NCBI RefSeq assembly: GCF_039537985.1
Contig: NZ_BAABBN010000002.1
Span: forward strand, 62,001 to 126,000
Reading direction: 5' to 3'
Length of the DNA: 64,000 nucleotides
Source of the DNA: Litoribacillus peritrichatus
GTDB lineage: Bacteria; Pseudomonadota; Gammaproteobacteria; Pseudomonadales; Litoribrevibacteraceae
Part shown: positions 49,041 to 58,152 of the stretch, piece after piece
How the letters are laid out: each line of letters starts with the position of its first letter
Position numbering within the stretch: position 1 is the first letter of the stretch
The notes under the pieces: generated by a model
Seen by the model: the letters and a program-made list of their open reading frames with translations, nothing else
Database searches by the model: none
Told to the model about the DNA's origin: nothing
Position numbers and translations under genes: made by a program

Positions 49041-50684
49041 ATGCATGATTATGGAGTGAAGGAATATTCTACCGTTCCTTATACAGATCAAAAGCCAGGA
49101 ACGTCGGGCTTAAGAAAAAAAGTGGACGTATTTAAGCAAGAAAATTATCTGGCTAATTTTGTACAAAGCTTTTTGAATGTCATTAAGAAAGATAAGCCTC
49201 ACTTGCTTGTTGTGGGTGGGGACGGCCGTTATTTTAATCTGGAGGCAATACAAACCATTATCCGGATTGCGGTTGCCAATGAAATTCCGCAATTGTTGAT
49301 CGCGAAAGGCGGTATTTTGTCAACGCCGGCGGCGTCGCATTGGATTCGTAAGTATCAGGCGGATGCAGGCATCATACTTTCTGCCAGTCACAACCCAGCT
49401 GGTGAGGATGGTGACTTTGGCATTAAATTCAATGGCGCAAACGGTGCGCCAGCTCCGGAATCACTGACTGCAGCCGTCTACGAAGAATCAACACAGATTT
49501 CTGCTTATCAAACTGCTGATGTGGGTGAGATTGATTTAAATGAAATTCAAGATATTTACCTCAACAAAACGGAATTAATCATTCGTGATGGCGTGGTGGA
49601 CTATGTTCACCACATGGCCAGTTTGTTTAATTTTGAATCGTTAATGCAAGGGTTTGAGTCCGGAACGTTGTCGATATTGTTTGATGCGATGCATGCCGTG
49701 ACAGGCCCATATGCACGTCAATTGCTGGTGGATGTGTTGGGGGCGGATAAAACATCGGTGTTTAATGCCTATCCAAAGTTTGATTTTGGTGGCGGTCACC
49801 CAGACCCTAATCTTGTGCATGCGGCTGAATTGGTGGCCAAAATGTCAGAGGACGAGGCGCCAGTGTTAGGTGCCGCTTCGGACGGCGATGGTGATCGAAA
49901 CATCATTCTGGGTAAAAATCAGTTTGTCTCGCCGAGCGACAGCTTGGCTGTCATTCTGGAGCACCATCGTTTGTTGCCTCAGTTTGCAGAGGGTATTTCC
50001 GGCGTCGCTCGTTCTATGCCTACCAGTACCGCAGTGGACAGGGTCGCAGCCTCTTTTGGCATTGATTGTTATGAAACCCCGACGGGTTGGAAGTTCTTTG
50101 GTAACTTGCTCGATGATGAACGCATTCAGCTCTGCGGAGAAGAGTCTTTCGGCACCGGTTCGGATCACGTCCGAGAAAAAGATGGTTTGTGGGCCGTATT
50201 GGCTTGGTTGACCATTGTAAACAGTTTGAAATTACCTGTTTCTGAGATTATGGCCAATCACTGGGCCCGTTATGGTCGGTCTTACTATTGTCGATACGAC
50301 TTTGAAGGCATCAACAGTGACAGTGCGAATCATTTGATGGCGGCGTTGAATGAAAGTCTGACTTCTTTAGCCGGTCAGGATTTTGGGCAGTATCGGGTTG
50401 AGCGGGCTGATAATTTCTCATATTCGGACCCGGTGGATGGCAGTGTAAGTGCGAATCAAGGTGTTCGGGTGTATTTTACCGATGGCTCAAGAGTCGTGTA
50501 CCGTTTATCGGGCACTGGGACGGTCGGGGCAACGCTTCGGGTCTATCTGGAGCAATATACGGCCGCCGATGGTGACCTGACCGGGGATGCAGCGTCAGTG
50601 ACGAAGTCTTTGGCGGAAGTGGCCCTGATCATTGCCAAGGTAGAGGAATTAACGGGGCGCAGTGAACCTGACGTGATTACTTAA
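49041..50684 (+). CDS. pgm: Phosphoglucomutase (alpha-D-glucose-specific)
   Basis: 547 residues. Interconverts glucose-1-phosphate and glucose-6-phosphate, feeding UDP-glucose and glycogen. Four domains of the phosphohexomutase family: phosphoserine loop SASHNPAGEDGDFGIKFN (about 112-130), metal loop DGDGDR (about 281-286), sugar-binding GEESFG, and the C-terminal phosphate-binding RLSGTGTVGATLRVY. The length and GTSGLRKK start match E. coli Pgm. Single gene with its own terminator. Confidence 0.98.
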   Translation: MHDYGVKEYSTVPYTDQKPGTSGLRKKVDVFKQENYLANFVQSFLNVIKKDKPHLLVVGGDGRYFNLEAIQTIIRIAVANEIPQLLIAKGGILSTPAASHWIRKYQADAGIILSASHNPAGEDGDFGIKFNGANGAPAPESLTAAVYEESTQISAYQTADVGEIDLNEIQDIYLNKTELIIRDGVVDYVHHMASLFNFESLMQGFESGTLSILFDAMHAVTGPYARQLLVDVLGADKTSVFNAYPKFDFGGGHPDPNLVHAAELVAKMSEDEAPVLGAASDGDGDRNIILGKNQFVSPSDSLAVILEHHRLLPQFAEGISGVARSMPTSTAVDRVAASFGIDCYETPTGWKFFGNLLDDERIQLCGEESFGTGSDHVREKDGLWAVLAWLTIVNSLKLPVSEIMANHWARYGRSYYCRYDFEGINSDSANHLMAALNESLTSLAGQDFGQYRVERADNFSYSDPVDGSVSANQGVRVYFTDGSRVVYRLSGTGTVGATLRVYLEQYTAADGDLTGDAASVTKSLAEVALIIAKVEELTGRSEPDVIT

Positions 50685-50703
50685 ATACTGTTTTACTGAC
50701 ATT

Positions 50704-50732
50704 AAAAAGGCAGCTTCATCGCTGCCTTTTTT
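50704..50732. terminator. Bidirectional terminator after pgm
   Basis: aaaaaggcagc (50704-50714) pairs with gctgccttttt (50721-50731), with a ttcatc loop and 3' T-run. It lies between convergent pgm and glpE. Confidence 0.88.
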
Positions 50733-50763
50733 GTATTTCAATCTTTTGTCTTTTTCTAATGGA

Positions 50764-51084
50764 TTACTGATTGTTGGTAGTGTGCTCCGGATAAAGTACT
50801 CGCCAATGTTCGAAGCCTCCGTCCATGCTGTAGCAGCGCTCAAACCCTTGTTCATGAAGGTAGGCAGCGGCTGGTTGGCTGGAGTTGCCGTGGTAGCAAT
50901 AAACAATCAGGGGTTTAGACATGTCCGCTGCGCTGATCAGTTCTTGAATATTGCTGTTATCGAGCAACGTGGCTTCTGGGATGTGTGAGAGTTGAAAGCT
51001 GCCAGGGTCACGAATATCGACAATACGAGCTTCCTCGTTTTCCAACAGGTTTTTTGCAGCTTCAGGGGAAATTCGCTCGAACAT
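50764..51084 (-). CDS. glpE: Thiosulfate sulfurtransferase (single-domain rhodanese)
   Basis: 106 residues, GlpE-type rhodanese. The catalytic loop VYCYHGNSSQ carries the nucleophilic Cys (about 65), and the flanking ARIVDIRD and CYSMDGGFEHW motifs fit. GlpE passes sulfane sulfur from thiosulfate to cyanide or dithiol acceptors in vitro. It ends the lptD-to-apaH series, 33 bp after apaH, and is probably on the same transcript. Confidence 0.94.
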   Translation of the reverse strand: MFERISPEAAKNLLENEEARIVDIRDPGSFQLSHIPEATLLDNSNIQELISAADMSKPLIVYCYHGNSSQPAAAYLHEQGFERCYSMDGGFEHWRVLYPEHTTNNQ

Positions 51085-51117
51085 GAATCATCTCTTTCTG
51101 TGTGTTTAAGTAATAAC

Positions 51118-51939
51118 TTAGCTGATGGTTTTATGGGTTGCACAGCTTAAACTGAAAATTTGTTGGTCTTCCAGTCGCATTGCTGTCAAGGCGCCGCCCC
51201 AAACGCAGCCGGTGTCTAGGCCAAAAACTCGCTTGGATTGAGTGTTGCCCTGAAGGGCTGCCCAATGGCCAAAGACAATTCTTTTATCTTTCATCTTTCG
51301 CTCTTCAAAGCTGAACCAGGGCTGGAAACCATCGGGCCAGTTGTCGGCAGTTTCTTTGGTTTTTAGTTCTAAGGTGCCGTCAGCGGTACAAAATCGCATG
51401 CGAGTCAGGTAATTGGTGATCAGCCGCCAACGATCCGGACCTTCCAGTTCTTTGCTCCATTGGTCGGGTGTGTCGCCATACATGTGGTCGAAAAAAGTTT
51501 GTCGTTGATCGCTTTGTAAAACGTCTTCGACTTCTCGGCTGTACTTGAGTGCTTTTTTGAGTGACCAAATAGGCGGAATACCAGCGTGAACCATAGTGAA
51601 CTTGAGTTGTTTACAATGGTGAACAAGTGGCTGATGGCAAAGCCAATCGATCAGTTCGTCACAGTCATGGGCATTCAGGATGTCAACAATGGAGCCTTTC
51701 GCTTTTTTGATGCCATGGGCACACGCGGCCAGGTGTAAATCGTGATTGCCCAACACCGTGATTGCTGACGAACCAAGTGACTTAATAAATCTCAGTGTTT
51801 CAAGAGACTTGGGCCCCCGGTTCACTAAGTCACCGGCCAGCCAGAGTGTGTCTGATGCCGGATCAAAGGCAATTAACTCCAGTAGGCTTTGAAGTTCGTC
51901 GTAACAGCCCTGAATATCCCCAATGGCGTAAGTGCTCAT
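51118..51939 (-). CDS. apaH: Diadenosine tetraphosphatase (symmetrical)
   Basis: 273 residues. Calcineurin-type metallophosphoesterase that splits Ap4A into two ADP and also removes Np4 caps from RNA in E. coli. Motifs: YAIGDIQGCYDEL (GDxxG), LAGDLVNRGP (GDxxxRG), VLGNHDLHL (GNHD), and FGHWAALQG. It follows apaG by 10 bp in the conserved rsmA-apaG-apaH order. Confidence 0.98.
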   Translation of the reverse strand: MSTYAIGDIQGCYDELQSLLELIAFDPASDTLWLAGDLVNRGPKSLETLRFIKSLGSSAITVLGNHDLHLAACAHGIKKAKGSIVDILNAHDCDELIDWLCHQPLVHHCKQLKFTMVHAGIPPIWSLKKALKYSREVEDVLQSDQRQTFFDHMYGDTPDQWSKELEGPDRWRLITNYLTRMRFCTADGTLELKTKETADNWPDGFQPWFSFEERKMKDKRIVFGHWAALQGNTQSKRVFGLDTGCVWGGALTAMRLEDQQIFSLSCATHKTIS

Positions 51940-51949
51940 AGCAAATTTA

Positions 51950-52363
51950 TTAGTGAATTAATGAAGGGTTGGACAAACGGAAGGGGGCGATGGTGACGTT
52001 AAATTCATCGCCGTCAGCACTCTTCATAACATAGTGGCCTTGCATACTCCCCACAGGTGTCGCTAATGAGGTTCCGCTGGTGTAAGAGAAATGCTGGCCG
52101 GGCGCCAGGGTGGGTTGTTTGCCAACCACACCGACGCCTTCTACTTCGTGTATCTGTTCATTGGCGTCCATGATGTGCCAATAACGGGAGAGTAACTGGG
52201 TGGTTTGCGTCCCTTTGTTTTTAATGGTCACAGTGTAAGAAAAAATGTAGCGTTCTTTCTGAGGCTCAGAGCGTTCCGGAAGGTATTCGGTATCCACCCA
52301 GATCTCAATGCCGCTTTCTGTGTGAACGTTATTTGCCTGGGGCTTTTGATTGAAGTTGCTCAT
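51950..52363 (-). CDS. apaG: ApaG (DUF525) protein
   Basis: 137 residues, fibronectin-III-like fold of the ApaG family (IFSYTVTIKNKGTQTTQLLSRYWHIMDANEQIHEVEGVGVVG, then LAPGQHFSYTSGTSL and GSMQGHYVM). Biochemical role unsettled; reported to bind nucleotides or pyrophosphate. The ATG overlaps the rsmA stop by 4 bp, so the two are translationally coupled. It is a little longer than the common 125 residues because of the N-terminus. Confidence 0.97.
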   Translation of the reverse strand: MSNFNQKPQANNVHTESGIEIWVDTEYLPERSEPQKERYIFSYTVTIKNKGTQTTQLLSRYWHIMDANEQIHEVEGVGVVGKQPTLAPGQHFSYTSGTSLATPVGSMQGHYVMKSADGDEFNVTIAPFRLSNPSLIH

Positions 52364-53148
52364 GAGACAGCGTCACTGATCTTTACGTATTGTTCAACCG
52401 TCAGGGTTTCCGGGCGGGCAGACGGGTCGATTCCCAGCGCTTCAAGTTGCTCGCTGGTGACAGTTCCTTTCAGCGTGTTTCGGAGTGTTTTACGGCGCAT
52501 GCTGAAAGCTTGTCGAACCACTTTCTCCAGTGTTTTAATGTTTTTGGCCGGAAAAGGCAGCGTTTGATAGGGCACCATTCTGACCACCGCAGAGTCTACT
52601 TTGGGGACCGGGTGGAAAGAGCCGGGTTTGACCACAAACAGCGGCTGAACCTGACAGTAATACTGAACCATGATGCTGAGGCGGCCATAGTTGCTGTCTC
52701 TCGGGCCTGCGCCAAGGCGGTTGACGACCTCTTTTTGCAGCATGAAGTGCATATCTTTGATGTGTTCGTGGTAGCTGAGCAAATGGAAAATCAGTGGTGT
52801 TGAAATGTTGTAAGGCAAGTTGCCAACGACTTTTAACGGCGTGCCTTTTACCAGCTCGCCAAAGTCGTATTGCAGTGCATCGCCTTGGTGTATCTTGAAA
52901 TCCGGATAATGATTAAATTTGGATTCTAATATTGGAATCAGATCCCGATCCAGCTCGACCACGTTCAGTTTGCCTTCAGTGGCTTTTAGTACGCCTTCGG
53001 TAATGGCGCCTTGTCCGGGGCCAATTTCAACCACGTTATCACCAGGTTTTGCTGCGACGGCGGCCAGAATGTTATCAATCACGTGGTGGTCATGAAGAAA
53101 GTTTTGGCCAAAGCGCTTTCGAGCGCGATGCTGATGATCTGACGACAT
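52360..53148 (-). CDS. rsmA: 16S rRNA dimethyladenosine transferase
   Basis: 262 residues (KsgA). Dimethylates A1518 and A1519 of 16S rRNA late in 30S assembly, using S-adenosylmethionine. Motifs: RKRFGQNFLHD, VVEIGPGQGAIT (SAM-binding motif I), VVELDRDLI, GDALQYDF, and VVGNLPYNISTPL (NLPY catalytic). Located 9-10 bp within the pdxA-rsmA-apaG-apaH run. Confidence 0.98.
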   Translation of the reverse strand: MSSDHQHRARKRFGQNFLHDHHVIDNILAAVAAKPGDNVVEIGPGQGAITEGVLKATEGKLNVVELDRDLIPILESKFNHYPDFKIHQGDALQYDFGELVKGTPLKVVGNLPYNISTPLIFHLLSYHEHIKDMHFMLQKEVVNRLGAGPRDSNYGRLSIMVQYYCQVQPLFVVKPGSFHPVPKVDSAVVRMVPYQTLPFPAKNIKTLEKVVRQAFSMRRKTLRNTLKGTVTSEQLEALGIDPSARPETLTVEQYVKISDAVS

Positions 53149-53189
53149 GTAAAAATCCTAAATACCAAGAAAAAAGTTGAGCCGGGAGT

Positions 53190-54158
53190 CTATGCAGAGG
53201 CTTTTGTGTGTCTGCGGGCCATGGCCATTTTATAACCGTAATCAATGGCGGTCAGCAGGCTGCCGTTATCGGCCAGGCCTTTGCCTGCTAAATCCAGAGC
53301 AGTACCGTGATCCACTGAAGTTCGAATGATAGGCAAACCCAGGGTAATATTCGCAGCGTTCCCGAAACCTTTGTACTTTAACACAGGAAGGCCCTGATCG
53401 TGATACATCGCCAGAACCGCATCGGCATTTTTTAGATACTTATCGGTAAACAATGTATCGGCGGGTAACGGTCCGGTTAAGCGAATGCCGGCTTGTCTGA
53501 GCTGTTCTAACGTTGGCTCGATGATTTCGATTTCTTCACGCCCCATGTGACCGCTTTCACCGGCGTGTGGGTTCAAACCACAGACGTAGATGTGTGGTTG
53601 TTCAATGCCAAAGAACTGTTTTAAATCCTGATTGGTGATTGAGATGATTTCGGTCAGCAGCTCGGGTGTGATCTGATCGGCTACGTCTCTCAACGGCACG
53701 TGGGTGGTTGCTAAAGTGACTTTCAATCCTTCCGTTGCGAGCATCATGACCACTTTCTTGCTTTTGGTCAGCGCTTCAAGAAACTCGGTGTGACCGGAAA
53801 AGGCAATGCCAGCATCGTTGATCACGCTTTTTTGAACAGGCGCTGTGACCATTCCGTCGTACTCACCAGAGAGGCAGAGGTTGGCAGCGTGGGTTAGTGT
53901 GTCCAATACATACTGGGCATTGGCTGAATTGAGCACGCCGTATTCGGCCTTGGTATTCAACCCGATATGGTGGAACTTCAAGCGGCCAGAGTAGTGCTCA
54001 GTGTCTATGTTTGCCTGATTTAATAACCAGTCCTGATCACCCACCAAAGTCAGTGATAATTCAGGATATTTGTCAAACAAAGCGTCAAAAGGGAGCTGAG
54101 CGGATAATTCAGGTCCGATGCCTGCCGGTTCACCGGTGGTAATGGCTAAGTTGATCAT
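53190..54158 (-). CDS. pdxA: 4-hydroxythreonine-4-phosphate dehydrogenase
   Basis: 322 residues from the ATG at 54158, which is 9 nt from AAGGAG; a TTG at 54164 is only 3 nt from it. Oxidises 4-phosphohydroxy-L-threonine in pyridoxal phosphate synthesis. Motifs: TTGEPAGIGPEL, APVQKSVINDAGIAFSGHTEFL (metal His), NPHAGESGHMGREEIE, AMYHDQGLPVLKYKGF, and RTSVDHGTALDLAGKG. It follows surA closely, as in E. coli. Confidence 0.97.
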   Translation of the reverse strand: MINLAITTGEPAGIGPELSAQLPFDALFDKYPELSLTLVGDQDWLLNQANIDTEHYSGRLKFHHIGLNTKAEYGVLNSANAQYVLDTLTHAANLCLSGEYDGMVTAPVQKSVINDAGIAFSGHTEFLEALTKSKKVVMMLATEGLKVTLATTHVPLRDVADQITPELLTEIISITNQDLKQFFGIEQPHIYVCGLNPHAGESGHMGREEIEIIEPTLEQLRQAGIRLTGPLPADTLFTDKYLKNADAVLAMYHDQGLPVLKYKGFGNAANITLGLPIIRTSVDHGTALDLAGKGLADNGSLLTAIDYGYKMAMARRHTKASA

Positions 54159-54171
54159 CCGCAAGGGCTCC

Positions 54172-55470
54172 TTAAAGTTTTATTTCTGTGTAGGCGTCGT
54201 CTTTCAGTTCTTGCAGCCAGTTTTGCAATTCGTCCTGAAACTTTCGTTTACGGAGGTAGTTTTTAGCAATGGCTTTTTGGTACTGAGACGCCATGTTTTC
54301 GTCCTTCCGGCCTAAGACTTGGAGTATGTGCCAGCCGAATTGGCTTTCAAAAGGTTTACTGACTTCATCAATGGCCGTGTTGTTCATGGTTTTTGCGAAG
54401 CTTGGCACCAGTTCTTCACCGCTCATCCAGCCTAAGTCGCCACCGTTCACGGCCGAACCCGTATCGTCAGTCTTAGAGCGGGCTAAATTGGCAAAATCGG
54501 CGCCGTCCATAATCTGCTGGTAAAGATCTTCCGCGATCAACCTTGCCTGGTTGGTGTCACGAATGATGTTGGGTTTGATCAGAATATGACGCACATGGGT
54601 TTTATTGATGATGAAGTTATCTCCGCCGCGCTTATCAAGTAACTTTAAAACGTGAAAGCCAATGTCACTTTTGATCAGCTGACTGAATTCACCTTTTTCC
54701 AGATTGGATAAAGGTTCATCAAACAAACTCGGGATGTTTTGAATTTTTGCCCAATCGGATCGGCCTGCCTGATACTGGCTAAACTTTTTGGTTGCAGTTT
54801 CAAAGCTGTTGCCTTCTTTTTTCCAGAAGTTCATTACTTTAATGGCTTCTTTACGCTTTTCTGCAACCACTTCCGGAGCAGCGCTTGCTGAAACAGGGAT
54901 TGTGATGTGCGCGATCTGGTACTCGGGTGAAATCTTTTCTTTGCCTTCGTCGGACTCCAAAAAGGCTTTTACTTCCTGATCGGTAATTTTAATTCGACGG
55001 TTAACCTGGTTTTGGCGAACGCGGGAAATGATCATTTCACGCTTGATTTGAGCACGAGCGCTGGCGTAGTTGGTGCCTTCTTCTTCCAGAGCGGTTTTGA
55101 ATTGCTCTATGGTCATGCCACTTTTCTGAGCGATGTTCGCAACGGACTGGTTGAGTTCCTGGTCACTGATTCGAATCCCGGCCCGCTGTGCTAACTGAAG
55201 CTGAAGTTCTTCAAGGACTAATTGCTCAATGATTTGCTGGGTTAAGACGTGCTCGGGAGGCAAAGGCCTGCCGGCGTCAAGAATCTGTAGCTTGACCACG
55301 TCAATGCGTTCTTTTACTTCACTCTCCATGATGATGTCATTGTTAATCTGGGCTGCCACTCGATCCAGTGATTGCTTTGCCGCCCAGGAGGGAGCAGACG
55401 TTAAGCCACATAATAATACGGAAGCGATAAGTCCCTGTTTGATGGGCGAAGTAAATAGCTTAGTAATCAT
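54172..55470 (-). CDS. surA: Periplasmic chaperone / peptidyl-prolyl isomerase SurA
   Basis: About 432 residues from the ATG at 55470 (MITKLFTSPIKQG); the open frame to 55497 is not needed. Signal peptide ending near SWAA, N-terminal chaperone domain (about 25-165), two parvulin domains (about 170-275 and 285-385; KTHVRHILIKPN, GGDLGWMSGEELVPSF) and a C-terminal helix. Helps fold outer-membrane beta-barrels such as LptD, whose gene lies directly upstream and overlaps its start by about 11 bp. Confidence 0.97.
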   Translation of the reverse strand: MITKLFTSPIKQGLIASVLLCGLTSAPSWAAKQSLDRVAAQINNDIIMESEVKERIDVVKLQILDAGRPLPPEHVLTQQIIEQLVLEELQLQLAQRAGIRISDQELNQSVANIAQKSGMTIEQFKTALEEEGTNYASARAQIKREMIISRVRQNQVNRRIKITDQEVKAFLESDEGKEKISPEYQIAHITIPVSASAAPEVVAEKRKEAIKVMNFWKKEGNSFETATKKFSQYQAGRSDWAKIQNIPSLFDEPLSNLEKGEFSQLIKSDIGFHVLKLLDKRGGDNFIINKTHVRHILIKPNIIRDTNQARLIAEDLYQQIMDGADFANLARSKTDDTGSAVNGGDLGWMSGEELVPSFAKTMNNTAIDEVSKPFESQFGWHILQVLGRKDENMASQYQKAIAKNYLRKRKFQDELQNWLQELKDDAYTEIKL

Positions 55471-57988
55471 AAAGTGTCCGTTGGTTAATGCCTTCAATGA
55501 GTTCAGTCAGGAGATCATCGTTTGATCCGCCGAAGCCAGACAGTCCTTTCAGTTCAATCATTAAGAAAATACCGCTGTCAAACTCATCTCGTTGTTCAGT
55601 AATGCCGTTTGAAATACGATCCTCGGCGTCGCCCGTGTAGAAACGGCGATAGACCAGAGAGGTTCTCCAGCAACAGCTGTTGTATTCAAAGCCGTTCAGG
55701 ACGTCCGAAGTACGGTCCAAAGTGAGGTCATACTCCCAGCGGTGTAACAGTCTCCAAAAGGGTGAGACTTGCCAAACGCCGGAAAATTCCAAAAACTCTT
55801 CGCGCGGGGCCAGACCATCTTTTTTCTCGTTGTATCGCACGGTGGCTACGTGTTCGTTCCCTGGACGCCATAATAGCGCGTGACTGCTGCGCTCTGTTTG
55901 GTCAAGCCGGTCACTCCATTCAAAGTCGAACTGATACGTCCAGGCTTTGAACGGGTTGTATCGAATTTCAGCTATGTAATTTGACATGTCGTAGTCGTTG
56001 TCGGTGTTGCTTTTGACATCGTCGTGATTGTAGGTCAGATCTATTTTCCGGTCTTTCAGATAAAGAATGGTACCGGCACGAGCCACCAGTGACTGAGTGC
56101 CGTTGTTGTCGATGAAGCGCGATGTCAGACCCATACTGACTTGAGAGGTGTCGCCAATCCGGTCACCGCCGGTAAAGCGATTTGGTTCAAACAGTTGGTT
56201 GAACGTTAAGTCCGCCCTGGCCGCATCAAATACAGGGATGTCCCCTTGATCCTGATACGGGATGTAGCTGTACATTACTTGCGGTTCCAGGGTTTGTGTT
56301 AATGAATTGCCGAAGAACTCAAAAGGCCGCTCCAGGAACAAACCGCCGCTTAAATGCGCCGCCGGTAAGGTTAGGTCTTTTTCGGAATCAAAGCTGTTTT
56401 CGTCAAAGCCGTTAAGTTTGTATTGCTTGTTGTAAACCGTGACGCCGGGCGTTAAATACCCCCAAGACTTTCGTTTATTGTAGTTTAAAGTCATTTCTGA
56501 GCTGGTTCGAAACGCCGAGCTGACGGTCACCGATTGCTCGGCGGCTGATAAGCTTTCATTGGAGGCGGCTCGGTCAAAATAGGTGGCGTTCACTGTAAAC
56601 GATGGCTGCCAAGGACCGAACTCATACCAGTTGCCGGTAAGAAATAAATCCGGCATTTGTTTGTACTGATTGGATGAAATTTCGTCTTCGTCGGTGATCT
56701 GATAACTGCGGAATTGTCCGGAAAAGGCCAGGTTTTCACCGGCCCAGCTGGTTTTCACGATTTGATCGACGGTACCTTCAACGGATCGAGTCAAAATGCC
56801 ATCGAAGTCTCCTTTGTAGTCATCGTCGCTGACCCGGTTGAAATCCACTTCGGTTTTCCAGTCGTTGATTTTGCCTAAGTGATCAAAGTGCACCGACCAG
56901 CGGTCTTCGCCTGTGGATTCACCGGTAATTTCCCGGATGTCTTCTTCCGGATAATCTTTGTCATCGTTAAGAAAACCACCGTTGAGCCGGTTTTCACTCC
57001 ACGCATTCATATAGCGGAATTCCGCTTCCAGCATGGCGCCCCGGTTTTCAAAGTACCTTGGCGTAATGGTCGCGTCGTAATTCGGAGCCAGGTTAAGATA
57101 GAAGGGGGTACTTAACGAACTTTCACCTTGGCTAAGCTCGAAAGAAGGTCTTAAGAAACCGGTTTTTCTGCGGTCATCGAGCGGGAAGTTCATCCAGGGA
57201 ATATAGAGCACCGGTACATCCTGTACTTTTAGCTTGATGTGCGATGCTTCCCCCCAACCTTCGGTGAAGTCCAGCTCGATGTCTTCGGCTTCCATTTTCC
57301 AGGCGTTGCTGTTGGGCTCGCAAAACGTTATGTAGCCGCTGTCGAGTTCGACGTATTGGCTGTCATCCAGGAAATCGAAATCCATGTGGTTGGATTGGCC
57401 CCGGAGGTGCGCATCGGCTACCGCAAATAATGCATTGGACACCGATCCGCTTTCTTCCACCAGGTTAACTTCCGCTTGATCGCCCAGCAGTTTTAAGCCC
57501 GAGTTATCAATTAAGACGTTGCCGAATAACGATGCCTGGTTGGTGTTTTTGTTGTAACACGCAAAGTCTGATGTTGTTTGATTGCCTTCCTGAGTGATGG
57601 TGACATTGCCGTCAAACTGGCTGGTGTTGGCTTGTGTAGAGCCTTTGGCTGCGTCGGCCTCAATGGCAATGGGCGCGTCTTTTTTCAGTGTTTGCTGAAG
57701 ACCCCGACCCACATAAAACCCGTCGCACCGGTCGGATGCTTTGGCTTTTAATGCTTCGGGCAGATCTTCTTTTTTTACCCAACCCAGTTGATCAGCATAA
57801 GCCAGAATGTCGTTAAATTCTCTGGGTGTGAGCGTTTGATTGGGCGAACAAAACCCATCATCCTGAGCATGGGACGGAAGACTGAAGGTGGTGGCACAGC
57901 CGGATAAAAACAGAGCAGAAAACTTCTTAGTCCACGGGTGTGCTGGCTTACGTTTGCTAGGTTGAGTATGGTTCGTTCGAATCTTCAT
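55460..57988 (-). CDS. lptD: LPS-assembly protein LptD
   Basis: 842 residues. Outer-membrane beta-barrel that inserts LPS with LptE. Signal sequence at the N-terminus (to about residue 41, SHAQ), then the periplasmic OstA/LptA-like jellyroll (about 95-230) and the barrel to the C-terminal aromatic end (TLYDY). Cys pairs for the essential disulfides are visible: GFCSPNQ and DRCDG at the N-terminus and the adjacent CC in NSCCWRT near the C-terminus. First gene of lptD-surA-pdxA-rsmA-apaG-apaH; divergent from amgK. Confidence 0.97.
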   Translation of the reverse strand: MKIRTNHTQPSKRKPAHPWTKKFSALFLSGCATTFSLPSHAQDDGFCSPNQTLTPREFNDILAYADQLGWVKKEDLPEALKAKASDRCDGFYVGRGLQQTLKKDAPIAIEADAAKGSTQANTSQFDGNVTITQEGNQTTSDFACYNKNTNQASLFGNVLIDNSGLKLLGDQAEVNLVEESGSVSNALFAVADAHLRGQSNHMDFDFLDDSQYVELDSGYITFCEPNSNAWKMEAEDIELDFTEGWGEASHIKLKVQDVPVLYIPWMNFPLDDRRKTGFLRPSFELSQGESSLSTPFYLNLAPNYDATITPRYFENRGAMLEAEFRYMNAWSENRLNGGFLNDDKDYPEEDIREITGESTGEDRWSVHFDHLGKINDWKTEVDFNRVSDDDYKGDFDGILTRSVEGTVDQIVKTSWAGENLAFSGQFRSYQITDEDEISSNQYKQMPDLFLTGNWYEFGPWQPSFTVNATYFDRAASNESLSAAEQSVTVSSAFRTSSEMTLNYNKRKSWGYLTPGVTVYNKQYKLNGFDENSFDSEKDLTLPAAHLSGGLFLERPFEFFGNSLTQTLEPQVMYSYIPYQDQGDIPVFDAARADLTFNQLFEPNRFTGGDRIGDTSQVSMGLTSRFIDNNGTQSLVARAGTILYLKDRKIDLTYNHDDVKSNTDNDYDMSNYIAEIRYNPFKAWTYQFDFEWSDRLDQTERSSHALLWRPGNEHVATVRYNEKKDGLAPREEFLEFSGVWQVSPFWRLLHRWEYDLTLDRTSDVLNGFEYNSCCWRTSLVYRRFYTGDAEDRISNGITEQRDEFDSGIFLMIELKGLSGFGGSNDDLLTELIEGINQRTLYDY

Positions 57989-58152
57989 ATAAAGGATGAT
58001 AAAGTGCTTTTGATGGCCAGCTTGGAAATTGTTTGGTCAGAGATTCTATACTGAATTACGGCAGGCTCCAATTCGCAGAGCGGATTATTTTGGATTTATT
58101 GCCGCAGGTGACTTAAAACGTTATTTCCATGGGTATTTAGAGGTTGATCTGG